Below, piece by piece: positions 16,820 to 25,988 of a DNA stretch of 64,000 bases; the first letter of the stretch is position 1, and each line of letters begins with the position of its first letter. The stretch spans positions 1-64,000 of the forward strand of contig NZ_BCZS01000016.1 of assembly GCF_001598855.1 (NCBI RefSeq). The letters are read 5' to 3'. The notes under the pieces are model-generated. The model searched no databases, was not told the origin of the DNA, and was given only the letters and a program-made list of their open reading frames with translations. The position numbers were made by a program, and so were the translations under genes. The stretch is from Pluralibacter gergoviae ATCC 33028 = NBRC 105706. Its GTDB lineage: Bacteria; Pseudomonadota; Gammaproteobacteria; Enterobacterales; Enterobacteriaceae.

Positions 16820-17977
16820 TCAGGCCACCCGGCCACCGAGGGTTTCCGCTACCCAGTCCGCGATGAACTGGCCGGCGTTAATGGAGTTATCAAAGCTGGA
16901 GTGCTGGACGCCCCCTTCAAGGTCGGTAAAAATTTTCAGATCCCGGCGCGGGCTGTTGACCAGCTGCTCGTAAGTGCGGTGCGCCCACTTAAGCGGGATC
17001 TGCGAATCTTTTTCACCGTGAGTAACGAGAAACGGTACCCGGATGCGGTCAAGAACGCCGTCAAGATGGACATCTTCCGCGATACGCATAAAGGCAGGAA
17101 TGTCCTCCCCTCCCCATACCCAGCGGACGTGGTCCCAGTAGTGCGGCACCGGGAAGTCGCCTTCACGCTCCAGGCGGCGCTTCTGGACATCGCGCCAGTC
17201 GTGATTCGCGCCCCATACCACGCCGCAGGCAAAGCGCGGCTCGAAAGCCACGGCGCGCGGGCAGTAGTAGCCCCCGAGGGAGACGCCCTCCATACCAATG
17301 CGGCTCGCATCCACGTCGGGCTGCTGTTCAAGCCAGTCAACGATACGCGACGCCCAGTGCTCGCTGTCAAAACGGGCCTTCATATTGTGCAGTCGCAGCG
17401 CTTCGCCGGTACCCGGCTGATCAACCACCAGCGATGAGACACCGCGTTTAGCCAGCCACTGCGGCAGGCCAACGAGGTATTTCATCTCTTTGGTGGAGTC
17501 GAGGCCGTTTACCTGCAGCAGCAGCGGCGCCGGGCCGCTGACTCCTTCGGCGCGCACATATAACCCCGCGAGTGTTTTGTCTCCGTAGGGAATTTCGACC
17601 CGCTGGCAGTTGGCCCTGGAGTGGTGTAGTCCGGCGGCGAAAACGTCGAGAAAGCGTTTGTAGAGCGCTTTGCGCCCTTCGGCTCCCTGGGCCTGCAGAC
17701 GTTCGCAGGTGAGGTAGTAATTTGCCGCCCGCAGGTATTTTTCACCGGCGGAGAGCAGCCGCCCCCGGGCCTCATCTTCTGCCGCAAGGCGGCATAATTT
17801 ATCGGCCATCTTTGACCAGCTGTCCCGAAACGCACGCGTGCCGTCGGCATCCGGATGCTCAGAGGCCGCAAGCAGCGGCGCGCACATCTCTTCGATTTCA
17901 CCGATGCGGGCACCCATCTCGATCGACAGGTCGACCGACAGGTTCCAGACATAGTTTTTAGGGAAATAGCGAAACAT
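16820..17977 (-). CDS. Alpha/beta hydrolase (FrsA/2,6-dihydroxypseudooxynicotine hydrolase-like)
   Basis: 385 residues from ATG 17977 (GAAGGA seven bases upstream; a TTG at 17992 is the alternative). A helical N-terminal cap of about 140 residues precedes the hydrolase core. The nucleophile elbow is GVSLGGYY (Ser), the acid is in THGEKDSQIP and the His in GGVQHSSFD. Cap-plus-core architecture matches C-C bond hydrolases such as 2,6-dihydroxypseudooxynicotine hydrolase and FrsA-like esterases. First gene of the aromatic operon, directly downstream of the LysR gene, with an inverted repeat between them. It likely splits a C-C or ester bond in a ring-fission product. Confidence 0.88.
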   Translation of the reverse strand: MFRYFPKNYVWNLSVDLSIEMGARIGEIEEMCAPLLAASEHPDADGTRAFRDSWSKMADKLCRLAAEDEARGRLLSAGEKYLRAANYYLTCERLQAQGAEGRKALYKRFLDVFAAGLHHSRANCQRVEIPYGDKTLAGLYVRAEGVSGPAPLLLQVNGLDSTKEMKYLVGLPQWLAKRGVSSLVVDQPGTGEALRLHNMKARFDSEHWASRIVDWLEQQPDVDASRIGMEGVSLGGYYCPRAVAFEPRFACGVVWGANHDWRDVQKRRLEREGDFPVPHYWDHVRWVWGGEDIPAFMRIAEDVHLDGVLDRIRVPFLVTHGEKDSQIPLKWAHRTYEQLVNSPRRDLKIFTDLEGGVQHSSFDNSINAGQFIADWVAETLGGRVA

Positions 17978-18059
17978 AGGGTTATCCTTCAACGTTCAAT
18001 CGTACAGCCCGCACTGTCACATAAGCGCCTGCGGGCCACCAATCACGTCTCAGGATGTG

Positions 18060-18082
18060 AGGTATTGAGGGGGGAAATACCT
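18060..18082. promoter_or_regulatory. Inverted repeat upstream of the hydrolase operon
   Basis: AGGTATT and AATACCT are perfect 7-base arms separated by GAGGGGGGA, located between the LysR stop and the hydrolase start. Candidate LysR binding site; no experimental support. Confidence 0.4.
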
Positions 18083-18089
18083 GCCAGCG

Positions 18090-18989
18090 CTAGCCCGCGC
18101 TGGCGACAATCTTCTCCTTGAGCCAGCTGAAAATCGCATCATTATCCAGGCTGCGGTGCCAGCCGATAAACTCACGCATGGCGGGCAGCGCCACCGGCAT
18201 CGGATAGATTTTCAGCGGCAGCATCGCCCGGTACTGCTCCGCCAGCCGGCGGTGCAGCGTGGCTATCCGATCGGTGCCAATCAGCAGCTGCGGCAGGGAG
18301 TGGTAGCTGTAGGCAACCACTTCCAGCCGCCGACACAGCCCTGATTCGGCGACCAGCCTCTCCTCCAGCCCCGGCTGCCGCTCGCGGCCAAACACCACGG
18401 CTACGTGGCCAAGCCGCTGCCAGTCATCCAGAGTCAGGGTATCGCCAATTCGCGCATTTTGCTCCCACGCCATGCAGACAAACTGCTCTTCAAACAGCAA
18501 ATCGGCAGGATGCCCCTCGGCCATAAACGGCTCCGGCGCCACGATCATATCCAGCTCGCCGCGGTTGAGCATGCCGGTGGACTGCCGGTCGGGGGAGAGA
18601 AACTCGAAGGTCATATTCGGCGCCTGCTGATGAACAATCTGCAGGGCGTCTTTGAGCACCACGTTAATCACGTAGTCGGAAGCCATAATACGAAAATGGC
18701 GCTTGCTGGTGGCCGGCTCATCCACAGGCCGCCGGGCAATTGAGGTCTGGATTTTGAGCAGCACCTCCCTGACAGGCTCCTTAAGCTCTCTTGCCAGCGG
18801 CGTCGGCATCATTTTTCGCCCGACCTGGGTCAGGAGATCGTCCTCAAAGTAGTTTCTGAGCCGGTTCAGCACGCCGCTGGTTGCCGATTGGGTCATGTGC
18901 AGGCGCCCGGCGGCGCGGGTAATATTGTGCTCATCCAGCAGGACATCCAGCGCCACTAATAAATTCAGATCCAGATGCTGGTAACGCAT
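18090..18989 (-). CDS. LysR-family transcriptional regulator (FdeR/NodD-like architecture)
   Basis: 299 residues from ATG 18989, preceded by GGAGGAG. N-terminal winged HTH: LDLNLLVALDVLLDEHNITRAAGRLHMTQSATSGVLNRLR. The HLDLNLL opening and TQSA..VLNRLR pattern are typical of the NodD/PcpR branch of LysR proteins, many of which sense aromatic or flavonoid ligands. The effector domain follows from about residue 90. It is divergent from a FAD monooxygenase remnant and upstream of the dioxygenase operon, the usual position for an activator of aromatic catabolism. Ligand inferred only. Confidence 0.92.
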   Translation of the reverse strand: MRYQHLDLNLLVALDVLLDEHNITRAAGRLHMTQSATSGVLNRLRNYFEDDLLTQVGRKMMPTPLARELKEPVREVLLKIQTSIARRPVDEPATSKRHFRIMASDYVINVVLKDALQIVHQQAPNMTFEFLSPDRQSTGMLNRGELDMIVAPEPFMAEGHPADLLFEEQFVCMAWEQNARIGDTLTLDDWQRLGHVAVVFGRERQPGLEERLVAESGLCRRLEVVAYSYHSLPQLLIGTDRIATLHRRLAEQYRAMLPLKIYPMPVALPAMREFIGWHRSLDNDAIFSWLKEKIVASAG

Positions 18990-19179
18990 AACTCCTCCAC
19001 CGGATATCGGTATCAACTCATTCAGTGCGTGTATTTATTTAACATTTTTGAAACTAGTTATTTACTATTTAAAAAAGCGATATCGAATTTTGCGATGAAG
19101 ATCATCCTTTATCACGATTAGTCAGCGCCGGGCCGGGCTGCTTACCCTTACCCATTCTGTGGCTGAAGGTGAAAACGCG

Positions 19180-19593
19180 ATGAAAATAAATAAGGTTCTG
19201 ATCGTCGGCTGCGGCATTAGCGGGCTGTGTACGGCCATCGCCCTGCGCAAAGCGGGGATGGCGGTTGATCTGGTCGAAATAGAGCCAGAGTGGAAGGTGT
19301 ACGGGGTGGGGATTATCCAGCAGAACAACGTCGTGCGCGAGATGCAGCGTCTTGGCGTACTTGAGCGCTATCTCAGCGCCGCGTGGGCGTTTGAGCAAAT
19401 CTCCCTGTACACCCTGAACGGACAGCCGCTGGCATCTTTCTCCGGGCAGCGGCTGGCAGGGGAAGCGTTTCCGGCCAATGTGGGGATCTCGCGTCTGGCT
19501 TTGCATAACGTCCTCTGCGCCGCGGCGGCTGAGGCGGGCGCGAGGATAACCACCGGGGAGTATTTATGCAGTTCGTTGCTGGTCCGGTGCTAG
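19180..19593 (+). pseudogene. FAD-dependent aromatic monooxygenase, 3'-truncated remnant
   Basis: Only about 137 residues remain of a family usually near 380-550. The N-terminal FAD-binding fold is intact (VLIVGCGISGLCTAIALRKAGMAVDLVEIE, given here as the GxGxxG region and acidic end), followed by YGVGIIQQNNVVREMQRLG. Coding similarity stops near 19558, giving way to a short unrelated tail and AT-rich DNA. The second half (DG and GD motifs, substrate domain) is absent. It is divergent from the LysR gene, so it was probably the ring-hydroxylating first step of the pathway, inactivated when the region to its right was replaced. An ATG at 19180 and a GTG at 19159 are both possible starts. Confidence 0.8.
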
Positions 19594-19672
19594 CCATGCG
19601 CCGGTAAAGCGGCGGCGTAATTAACTTAATAATGATATAAACGAGAATCTATGAAGCCTCTACAGCAAGCAT

Positions 19673-20134
19673 TTAGCCATCTGAAAGATCTGGATGAACC
19701 ATTTTAATTTCCTCAATACGTCTTATCGCCATATTGGTCTGACAGCTCAGCACGATTAAACTGTAACCATCAACGCCTTCCCCTCCTGTGCTGGCCGACT
19801 TACAGTATTCCTCACGATACTTGTCCCATAGTGTTTGGCTACGAATAAATGACTCCTTCATTTCTTCGCGTTGTTTTTTTTGCCCCATCCACCACTGACT
19901 GTAATCGTAACTCGATATTTCCTTCAATTTATTTTGATACTCCTGGTTTAACTCATTTTCAGTTTTCTTGCTCACTGAACTTAAACATTCACTATCAATA
20001 CTCCCATTTTTTTTGACGCATAGTTCAATATCTTTATTTCTAACGATACTGTTCGATATTGAATCTGCATAGGCATTGATAACTATTGCAGGACAAGCTA
20101 AAAAAAATACGATTTGTGCAAAAAGTTTACTCAT
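19673..20134 (-). CDS. LprI-family (DUF1311-like) periplasmic lysozyme-inhibitor/immunity protein
   Basis: 153 residues. Residues 1-23 form a Sec signal peptide (MSKLFAQIVFFLACPAIVIN, then AYADS), so the product is periplasmic. The mature part has paired Cys and the Lprl-type pattern CVKK...SECLSSVSKKTENELNQEY followed by charged helices. Proteins of this family inhibit lysozymes, and several act as immunity proteins to secreted muramidases. Its ATG overlaps the stop of the upstream muramidase gene in ATGA, so the two are translationally coupled. AT-rich composition differs sharply from the flanks. Immunity role inferred from pairing. Confidence 0.8.
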   Translation of the reverse strand: MSKLFAQIVFFLACPAIVINAYADSISNSIVRNKDIELCVKKNGSIDSECLSSVSKKTENELNQEYQNKLKEISSYDYSQWWMGQKKQREEMKESFIRSQTLWDKYREEYCKSASTGGEGVDGYSLIVLSCQTNMAIRRIEEIKMVHPDLSDG

Positions 20135-21054
20135 TTGCTTAAACTCCTTATCCTAATATCATTTCTGCGGCTGTCGGCACTTAAAATAGGATCATTTTTC
20201 AGATAATCAATAATTTTATTTTTACTCCCACCACTCGCCATTATTTTTACCATCTCTGGCGCTGTCCTGTTTCCTTGATAAATTGTATCGACAAAAACAT
20301 CTCGTATTACTTTATCCAGTTTAGACCATGTAAGTGGTTCGTGAATACGACGTGAATTTCGTGAGTATACACCTTTCGCGTAATCAAGCTTTTCTCTGTA
20401 TACAATTTCAAAAAGCCTTATTTGTTGATCGTGCGTAATTTCACCAACAAGAGGCCCATAAACTTTCACAAACTGCCCGGCTTGACAACCTTTAAGATGC
20501 GATGCCTTTGAGCATAGAACTGCTTTATACTCTTCAATACCTGCCAATCGGAGTGTTGCATATATTTCGCCCGCACTGCGATTTCCCATATCGTATCCAC
20601 GCCCCAGGGTGACGCCGGATGAAAATTTAGGTGGCCAATGCAGTATCCGTGAAAAGCTCGGATAGCTTTGCTGCCTGAAAGGTTCTACTGCAGTGATATA
20701 ATCAATACCTTCAGAATCAAAAGTTACCTGCCCCTCCCTTACACGGAGAGAGCCTGAAGTATGCTTTGGTCTCCAGTGGGGAGTATATGCATTTTCCAGG
20801 GCATCCATAAATGCGCTATCGACTGGATGAACAATCCCGGTTGGAGAGAGTATCAGCAGGCGTTGATACCAGATAATAGCCTGTTCGGTTTCCGGATTAC
20901 ACACGCCATTAACCGCCACAGTTCTACCAGTAGAAATCTGATATCCAGCGCCGTTTATCATTTTCTGTATTGTTTTAACGTCATCAGGGTTGTTGGAGCC
21001 ACAATTTCCTACTGACCCTTTTATTCTGTATATCCGTGGATTATGATGTGGCAT
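20131..21054 (-). CDS. Peptidoglycan-binding/pesticin-like muramidase, probable antibacterial effector
   Basis: 307 residues, no signal peptide. A peptidoglycan-binding-1-like module spans about residues 15-80 (DDVKTIQKMINGAGY ... NPETEQAIIWYQRLL). The catalytic part has FDSEG (Glu), then SGVTLGRGYDMGNRSAG. Thr and Asp there are six residues apart, as in pesticin, whose T4-lysozyme-like active site uses Glu, Thr and Asp. SRILHWPPKFSSGVTLGRGYD is, apart from length, the segment recurring in secreted muramidases. It should degrade the glycan backbone of a rival's cell wall. It needs a delivery system (type VI is likely), and none is in the window. Coupled immunity gene follows. Confidence 0.8.
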   Translation of the reverse strand: MPHHNPRIYRIKGSVGNCGSNNPDDVKTIQKMINGAGYQISTGRTVAVNGVCNPETEQAIIWYQRLLILSPTGIVHPVDSAFMDALENAYTPHWRPKHTSGSLRVREGQVTFDSEGIDYITAVEPFRQQSYPSFSRILHWPPKFSSGVTLGRGYDMGNRSAGEIYATLRLAGIEEYKAVLCSKASHLKGCQAGQFVKVYGPLVGEITHDQQIRLFEIVYREKLDYAKGVYSRNSRRIHEPLTWSKLDKVIRDVFVDTIYQGNRTAPEMVKIMASGGSKNKIIDYLKNDPILSADSRRNDIRIRSLSK

Positions 21055-21628
21055 ATATCCTCTATTTCCTTATTTTTCCAACTTCAATGTCATAATTTTG
21101 TCATTTTTTCTTTAAGCGGACAACTAAAATAGATCAGCCCCGCTACCAAGAAAACTCCCGATCGTGTAATCAGAAGTTTAGCATGAAGCACTTATCGTTA
21201 TGAAAATGCGGGTTCGGATCATTGGTAGAAGTTCGGCTACACGTTCCTGATCATCCTCCCCCTAATGCAACCACCGCCATTAGAATATTCTTAATACTTC
21301 TTTATTTATCACTCACATCAAGGATGTTCCATCTGCATTGCTGTGGTTAACGCGGAAATTAGCATGATGTAAAATTGCACGAATCCTGAGATTCTGGACG
21401 CACTGGGCTTGGGCGTAACTGCAAATATCGCATTACTGATATATACGTGGAGTCTATGCAAAAAGATCTGGTGTTCGCTGACGGCGACGCAGTTCCGTCA
21501 TTTTATGGGTACTCGGTGGGATGATGCTCATCGTCACTGCCAGGCAAATACTTTTATGGCCTGTAAGTGACACGACAGAAAGCAGATAGGTGTTTAATAG
21601 GTGGCAAAAGCGCTAATCTCAGCCAAAA
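21055..21628. other. AT-rich intergenic stretch, no convincing gene
   Basis: About 570 bases upstream of the effector gene. Short frames occur but none has an SD with recognisable coding content. The stretch resembles eroded horizontally acquired DNA; its left part should contain the effector promoter. Confidence 0.5.
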
Positions 21629-21656
21629 TGCCCGGCGGCGCTGCGCTTGCCGGGCC
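21629..21656. repeat. REP (palindromic unit) element, copy A
   Basis: TGCCCGGCGGCGCTGCGCTT followed by GCCGGGCC, the standard enterobacterial REP sequence. Paired with an inverted copy 35 bases downstream. Confidence 0.85.
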
Positions 21657-21690
21657 GACATGAAGGCTGCAATACGTTTAAAAACGGGTA

Positions 21691-21726
21691 TTTGTAGGCC
21701 GGTGCAAGCGAAGCGCCGCCCGGCAA
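21691..21726. repeat. REP element, copy B (inverted relative to A)
   Basis: TTTGTAGGCCGGTGCAAGCG followed by AAGCGCCGCCCGGCAA. Its reverse complement matches copy A, so the two form a BIME. It lies 40 bases beyond the ydfI stop and may protect the 3' end of that mRNA. Confidence 0.85.
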
Positions 21727-21765
21727 AAGGGCAACGCCGCCCCTAATGAAGCGGCACGCCCTTAA

Positions 21766-23229
21766 TCAAAGCTTCGCCGCCGCCTCCGCCACGGCCGCCT
21801 TGGCCCCTTTCTCCAGCAGCGCGCGGTAAGCCTCAGTCACCCGCTCAACAAAGCGCGCATCCTGCGGCAGTTCCTTGCCAAAAATCGCCTCAATGCCCAG
21901 CAGCGCCTTCACGCGGGCGTCGCCCTGCTCGCTGCCCTGCACTGCCGCCTGGATGGTGCTCAGCAGCGGGTCGGCGATTTCAATTGCCTTGCCCTGCTCG
22001 TCGACGCCGTCAACGTAGCGCATCCAGCCGGCAACGCCGAGGGCCAGCAGCGGGAAGTCGCTGCCGTGGGCCAGGTGCCAGCGCACGGAATCGAGCATCC
22101 GCTGCGGCAGCTTCTGGCTGCCGTCCATGGCGATCTGCCAGGTGCGGTGGCGCAGAGCCGGATTGCTGTAGCGGTCGATCAGCAGGTCGGCGTAGCGGGC
22201 GAGATCGACGCCCTTTACCTTCAGGGTCGGCGCCTGCTCGTTGAGCATCAGCGCGCGGGCGGCGCGGCGGTAGTTGTCGTCAGCCATGCAGTCGTTGATG
22301 TGCGGGTAGCCCGCCAGATAGCCGAGGTAGGCAAGGAAGGAGTGGCTGCCGTTGAGCATACGCAGCTTCATCTCTTCGAACGGGATGACGTCGGCCACCA
22401 GCTCGGCGCCCGCTTTTTCCCACGCGGGGCGGCCGGCGACGAAGCTGTCTTCGATAACCCACTGGCGGAACGGTTCGCAGGCAACGCCCGCCGGGTCGCG
22501 CACGCCGGTGATGGATTCAATTTTGTCGAGCGTCTCGGCGGTAACCGCCGGGACGATGCGGTCAACCATGGTTGACGGGAAGGTGACGTTGTCGGCGATC
22601 CACGCCGCCAGTTCGGCGTCGAGCGCGGTGGCGTAAGCGGTGACGACGTTGCGCATCACGTGGCCGTTTTCCGGCATGTTGTCGCAGGACATCACGGTAA
22701 ATGCCGGCAGCCCTGCGGCCTTACGGCGGGCCAGGGCTTCAACGATAACGCCAACGGCAGAGGTGGGCTGATGCGGGTTCTGCAGATCGGCAACGATCAT
22801 CGGGTGCGCCATGTTCAGCCTGCCGGTGGCCGGTTCGTGGCAGTAGCCTTTTTCGGTGATGGTCAGGGAAACAATGGCCACCTGCGGTTCGCACATTTTC
22901 GCCAGCACGGCCTCCAGGCCGTCAACCTGGGCGTGCAGCGCGTCGGTGACGACGCCAACCACGCGGGCGATCCACGCGTCGGCGGACATTTCAGCGACGG
23001 TATAGAGGTTGTCCTGCTGCTTAAGATCGGCGATCTGCTGTTCGCCGCCGATCAGGTTAACTTCGGTATAGCCCCAGTCGCTGCCGTGCTCAGCGGCCAG
23101 AATATCGGTGAATACCGCCTGGTGGGCGCGGTGGAATGCGCCAAACCCGAGGTGTACGATGCGGGACTGGAGTTTAGTGCGGTCGTAGTTCGGAAGAGTG
23201 GCCTTAGCCGTTAACAGCGTGTTTTGCAT
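21766..23229 (-). CDS. ydfI: Mannitol dehydrogenase-family oxidoreductase YdfI (mannonate/fructuronate-type)
   Basis: 487 residues from ATG 23229. The longer open frame to 23367 is not used because E. coli YdfI begins at the equivalent of [16 protein letters not shown]. Near-identical blocks to E. coli YdfI include [52 protein letters not shown] and [16 protein letters not shown], the last holding the catalytic Lys and His region. The family reduces keto-sugar acids with NAD(P)H. Downstream of the ydfJ-type transporter and rspB; an operator-like CCATACAAG lies 33 bases upstream. Confidence 0.93.
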   Translation of the reverse strand: MQNTLLTAKATLPNYDRTKLQSRIVHLGFGAFHRAHQAVFTDILAAEHGSDWGYTEVNLIGGEQQIADLKQQDNLYTVAEMSADAWIARVVGVVTDALHAQVDGLEAVLAKMCEPQVAIVSLTITEKGYCHEPATGRLNMAHPMIVADLQNPHQPTSAVGVIVEALARRKAAGLPAFTVMSCDNMPENGHVMRNVVTAYATALDAELAAWIADNVTFPSTMVDRIVPAVTAETLDKIESITGVRDPAGVACEPFRQWVIEDSFVAGRPAWEKAGAELVADVIPFEEMKLRMLNGSHSFLAYLGYLAGYPHINDCMADDNYRRAARALMLNEQAPTLKVKGVDLARYADLLIDRYSNPALRHRTWQIAMDGSQKLPQRMLDSVRWHLAHGSDFPLLALGVAGWMRYVDGVDEQGKAIEIADPLLSTIQAAVQGSEQGDARVKALLGIEAIFGKELPQDARFVERVTEAYRALLEKGAKAAVAEAAAKL

Positions 23230-23261
23230 TTTATTGGACTCGCTAAAGGGGACATTCATTG

Positions 23262-23270
23262 CCATACAAG
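23262..23270. promoter_or_regulatory. CCATACAAG element upstream of ydfI
   Basis: Nine bases identical to the core of the elements upstream of rspB and the ACS transporter. Suggests a common regulator, possibly a FadR-type GntR protein such as RspR; inference. Confidence 0.4.
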
Positions 23271-23380
23271 AATACTCGCCGGGCGGGCAGAGATATTGAT
23301 GTATGTTAATTTTTGGCTGATTGGTATGACATGAATTGAAAGTTGTGTGACACCCTTCCGGTGTCACACATTCAGGCAGG

Positions 23381-24760
23381 TTAGCTGTACTGCGCGGCGC
23401 GGCGGCTTTCGGCCGCCGTCTGCGGTTCCGCGGCGTCCTGCGGCAGGCTCAGATCGCGGTCGCACACTTCCGGCATGGCGATAGCGGAGATCAGGCCAAT
23501 TAGCGAGTAGGCGATCATCATGGCGGCAATCGGCCACCAGCTGTCGGTCATGTTGCAGAAGATCCCCGCCAGCACCGGGCCGAAGCCGACGGCAATCAGA
23601 CCGCCCATCTCTTTCGAGATGGCCATGCGGGTGAAGCGGTTGCGGGAGCCGAACATCTCCGCCATGGTGATGTTTTCCAGCGCAAACAGGCCCAGTACGC
23701 CGACGTTGTGGATAATGATGATCGACGCCATGATGGTGCCGACGCTGTAGCCGGTATCAACGATCAGCGACAGCATCGGCCAGGCCAGCAGGGCTGCCGA
23801 AATGCTGATAATGATGTACGGCAGGCGGCGGCCATATTTATCCGACAGCCAGCCGAGCAGCGGAATGGTCAGGAAGCCGAGAATGGAGCTTATCATCAGC
23901 GCATCGGTCGGGATCGCCTTGTCGAACAGCAGCGTCTGCACCAGGTAGCCGGCGAGGAAGGTCTGGATCAGCCCCGAGTTGCCCGCCTGGCCGAAGCGCA
24001 GGCCGGTGGCCAGCCAGAAGGATTTGCTGCGGAACATCGCCCCCAGTGAGTTCTCTTCTGCCATAGCGGCCGCCGCCGCGCCCTCTTCTTTATCGCTCAC
24101 TTTCTCAAAGACCGGGCTCTCCTTGAGGTTCATACGCAGCCAGATGGCGAAGAGCATCACCACGACGCTGGCGAGGAACGGCACGCGCCAGCCCCAGGCG
24201 ATCAGCGATTCGCGGTCGAGGGCGAAGAACATGATTGCCCAGATAGCGGTGGCGCTCAGGGTGCCGCAGTTGGTGCCCATCGCCACCAGTGACGAAATAA
24301 TGCCGCGTTTACCTTTCGGGGCGTACTCGGCGAGCATGGTGCCCGCGCCGGAGATCTCCGCCCCGGCGCCCAGGCCCTGCACGATGCGCAGGGTGACCAG
24401 CAGCACCGGCGCAAAGATGCCGATCTGCGCGTAGGTCGGCAGAACGCCGATAAGCGTGGTGCAGATGCCCATCATGGTGATGGTGATAAACAGCACCCGC
24501 TTGCGGCCGATGCTGTCGCCCATCTTGCCGAAGAACCAGGCCCCGACGATGCGCGCGATATAGCCCGCGCCGTAGGTGCCCATCGCCAGGATCAGCGCCA
24601 TCGCCGCCGACTGCTCCGGGAAGAAGATTTCGTGAAACACCAGCGCCGCGCCGAGGGAGTAGAGCTGAAAATCCATGAACTCAAGGGCAGTACCCAGCCA
24701 GCCGGACACCGCAGCACGCACCAAATCCTTGGTGCTGCGCTCGGGTTGTTGTTGCGTCAT
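23381..24760 (-). CDS. MFS transporter of the metabolite:H+ symporter (ShiA/YdfJ-like) family
   Basis: About 459 residues; start at 24760 (AGGA seven bases upstream) or 24766. Twelve hydrophobic segments; motif-[20 protein letters not shown] and [29 protein letters not shown] are typical of ShiA/ProP-like transporters. It occupies the position of E. coli ydfJ, which is broken in K-12, between ydfI and rspB; here the gene is intact. It would import the sugar acid processed by YdfI and RspB. It starts 30-36 bases after rspB, so they are cotranscribed. Confidence 0.9.
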   Translation of the reverse strand: MTQQQPERSTKDLVRAAVSGWLGTALEFMDFQLYSLGAALVFHEIFFPEQSAAMALILAMGTYGAGYIARIVGAWFFGKMGDSIGRKRVLFITITMMGICTTLIGVLPTYAQIGIFAPVLLVTLRIVQGLGAGAEISGAGTMLAEYAPKGKRGIISSLVAMGTNCGTLSATAIWAIMFFALDRESLIAWGWRVPFLASVVVMLFAIWLRMNLKESPVFEKVSDKEEGAAAAAMAEENSLGAMFRSKSFWLATGLRFGQAGNSGLIQTFLAGYLVQTLLFDKAIPTDALMISSILGFLTIPLLGWLSDKYGRRLPYIIISISAALLAWPMLSLIVDTGYSVGTIMASIIIIHNVGVLGLFALENITMAEMFGSRNRFTRMAISKEMGGLIAVGFGPVLAGIFCNMTDSWWPIAAMMIAYSLIGLISAIAMPEVCDRDLSLPQDAAEPQTAAESRRAAQYS

Positions 24761-24796
24761 ATCCATATCCTTTCTCTGTAGGTAAGAGGCGTATTG

Positions 24797-25816
24797 TTAT
24801 TTTTCAAACGTCAGCAGCACCTTGCAGCACTGCTTCTGGTCTTTCTCAAACAGGGTTATGGCTTCTTCAACCCGCCGATAGTCGAAGGTATGGGTCACCA
24901 GCTTGTCGGGGTCGATAAGCCCCCTCTCCAGCCAGTCGATCACCACGGGGAACTTGCGGGCGTTGAGGCGCGAAGAGTAGAGGGTCAGCTCTTTGCCGGT
25001 AATGCCCTGCTGCACTACCTGCGACGGTTCGCTGGAGAAGCCCATCAGCAGAATGCGCCCCGCGGGCGAAGCAACGCTGACCGCCTCCTGCAGAATCGAC
25101 GGGTGGCAGGCGGCATCGACGATAAGCGTCGGGCGAATGCCCTTCTCGTCAAGGAGCGCCTGAACCGGCGTATCGGCATTGTTAAAGGCCAGGTCGGCCC
25201 CGCAGCGCTCGGCCATCGCCAGCCGCTCATTGATGCGGTCCACCACAATGACCTGCTTCACGCCGTAAACGCCCTTCAGTGCCTGGACGGTCACCAGGCC
25301 CATCGGCCCCGAGCCGTAGATCAGCGCGATATCGTCGGCGGTGGGTTGCAGGTGCCCGGTAACGTTGGCGGCGATGGTGAAGGGTTCGACCATCACCGCG
25401 TGGCGGTCTTCGATGCTGTCGGGGATCGGCCAGGCGTTAGCTTCCGGCGCGGTGGCGTATTCGCTGAACCCGCCGTCGCGGTGGACGCCGAGCACCACAA
25501 GCGAGGTGCAGACATTGGGCCGGCCGATGGAGCACGGATAGCAGTGGCCGCAGCTGATCACCGGATCGACGCTGACCCGCTGGCCAATCCGCTCCGGGCT
25601 GACGCCCTCGCCCACGGCGTCAATGACGCCGAAAAACTCATGGCCGATGACTCGCGGGTATCTGGCGAAAGGGTTGTGTCCGCGGTAGATGTGGCTGTCG
25701 GAACCGCAGATCCCCGCCAGCCTGACCTTCACCCGCACCTCACCCTTCGCGGGCGCCGGAAGCGGCCGCTCTTCAATGACCAGCTGATTGGGCTGCTGTA
25801 TAACAATGCTTTTCAT
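24797..25816 (-). CDS. rspB: Zinc-dependent alcohol/sugar-acid dehydrogenase RspB
   Basis: 339 residues, medium-chain dehydrogenase family. Catalytic zinc ligands are in AGICGSDSHIYRG and GHEFFG; structural zinc Cys lie in CGHCYPCSIGRPNVC; the nucleotide fold includes YGSGPMGLVTVQAL. The first 60 residues match E. coli RspB closely. RspB works with RspA, a mannonate/altronate-dehydratase-type enzyme, but no rspA is present next to it here. First gene of a leftward operon with the ydfJ-type transporter and ydfI, with a CTACCATACAAG element 56 bases upstream. Confidence 0.94.
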   Translation of the reverse strand: MKSIVIQQPNQLVIEERPLPAPAKGEVRVKVRLAGICGSDSHIYRGHNPFARYPRVIGHEFFGVIDAVGEGVSPERIGQRVSVDPVISCGHCYPCSIGRPNVCTSLVVLGVHRDGGFSEYATAPEANAWPIPDSIEDRHAVMVEPFTIAANVTGHLQPTADDIALIYGSGPMGLVTVQALKGVYGVKQVIVVDRINERLAMAERCGADLAFNNADTPVQALLDEKGIRPTLIVDAACHPSILQEAVSVASPAGRILLMGFSSEPSQVVQQGITGKELTLYSSRLNARKFPVVIDWLERGLIDPDKLVTHTFDYRRVEEAITLFEKDQKQCCKVLLTFEK

Positions 25817-25871
25817 GACGCCGTTATCCTTACATCACGTTATTGATGCGGGGACTTTAGCGTCACGCCAT

Positions 25872-25883
25872 CTACCATACAAG
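25872..25883. promoter_or_regulatory. CTACCATACAAG element upstream of rspB
   Basis: Twelve bases identical to the element at 27330-27341. Followed by TATATG, giving the near-palindrome ATACAAGTAT. Candidate GntR-type operator. Confidence 0.5.
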
Positions 25884-25959
25884 TATATGAAGGCGGAAAG
25901 TCTTAACAGATCACAAAAATAGTTAACAGGGCGGGTAAAGTTTCACGGGGATGGATTCA

Positions 25960-25980
25960 GCCGGGCGCAGCGCGCCCGGC
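25960..25980. terminator. GC-rich hairpin after the ACS-family transporter gene
   Basis: GCCGGGCGC and GCGCCCGGC form a 9-bp stem with a 3-base loop, 8 bases past the stop of the leftward gene. No U run follows leftward; it may be a REP-like mRNA end instead. Confidence 0.5.
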
Positions 25981-25988
25981 CAGGGAGT

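Noticed and set aside
21440-21600. Possible PAAR or VgrG remnant upstream of the effector gene
   Set aside because: Short frames do not carry recognisable motifs; left as intergenic.
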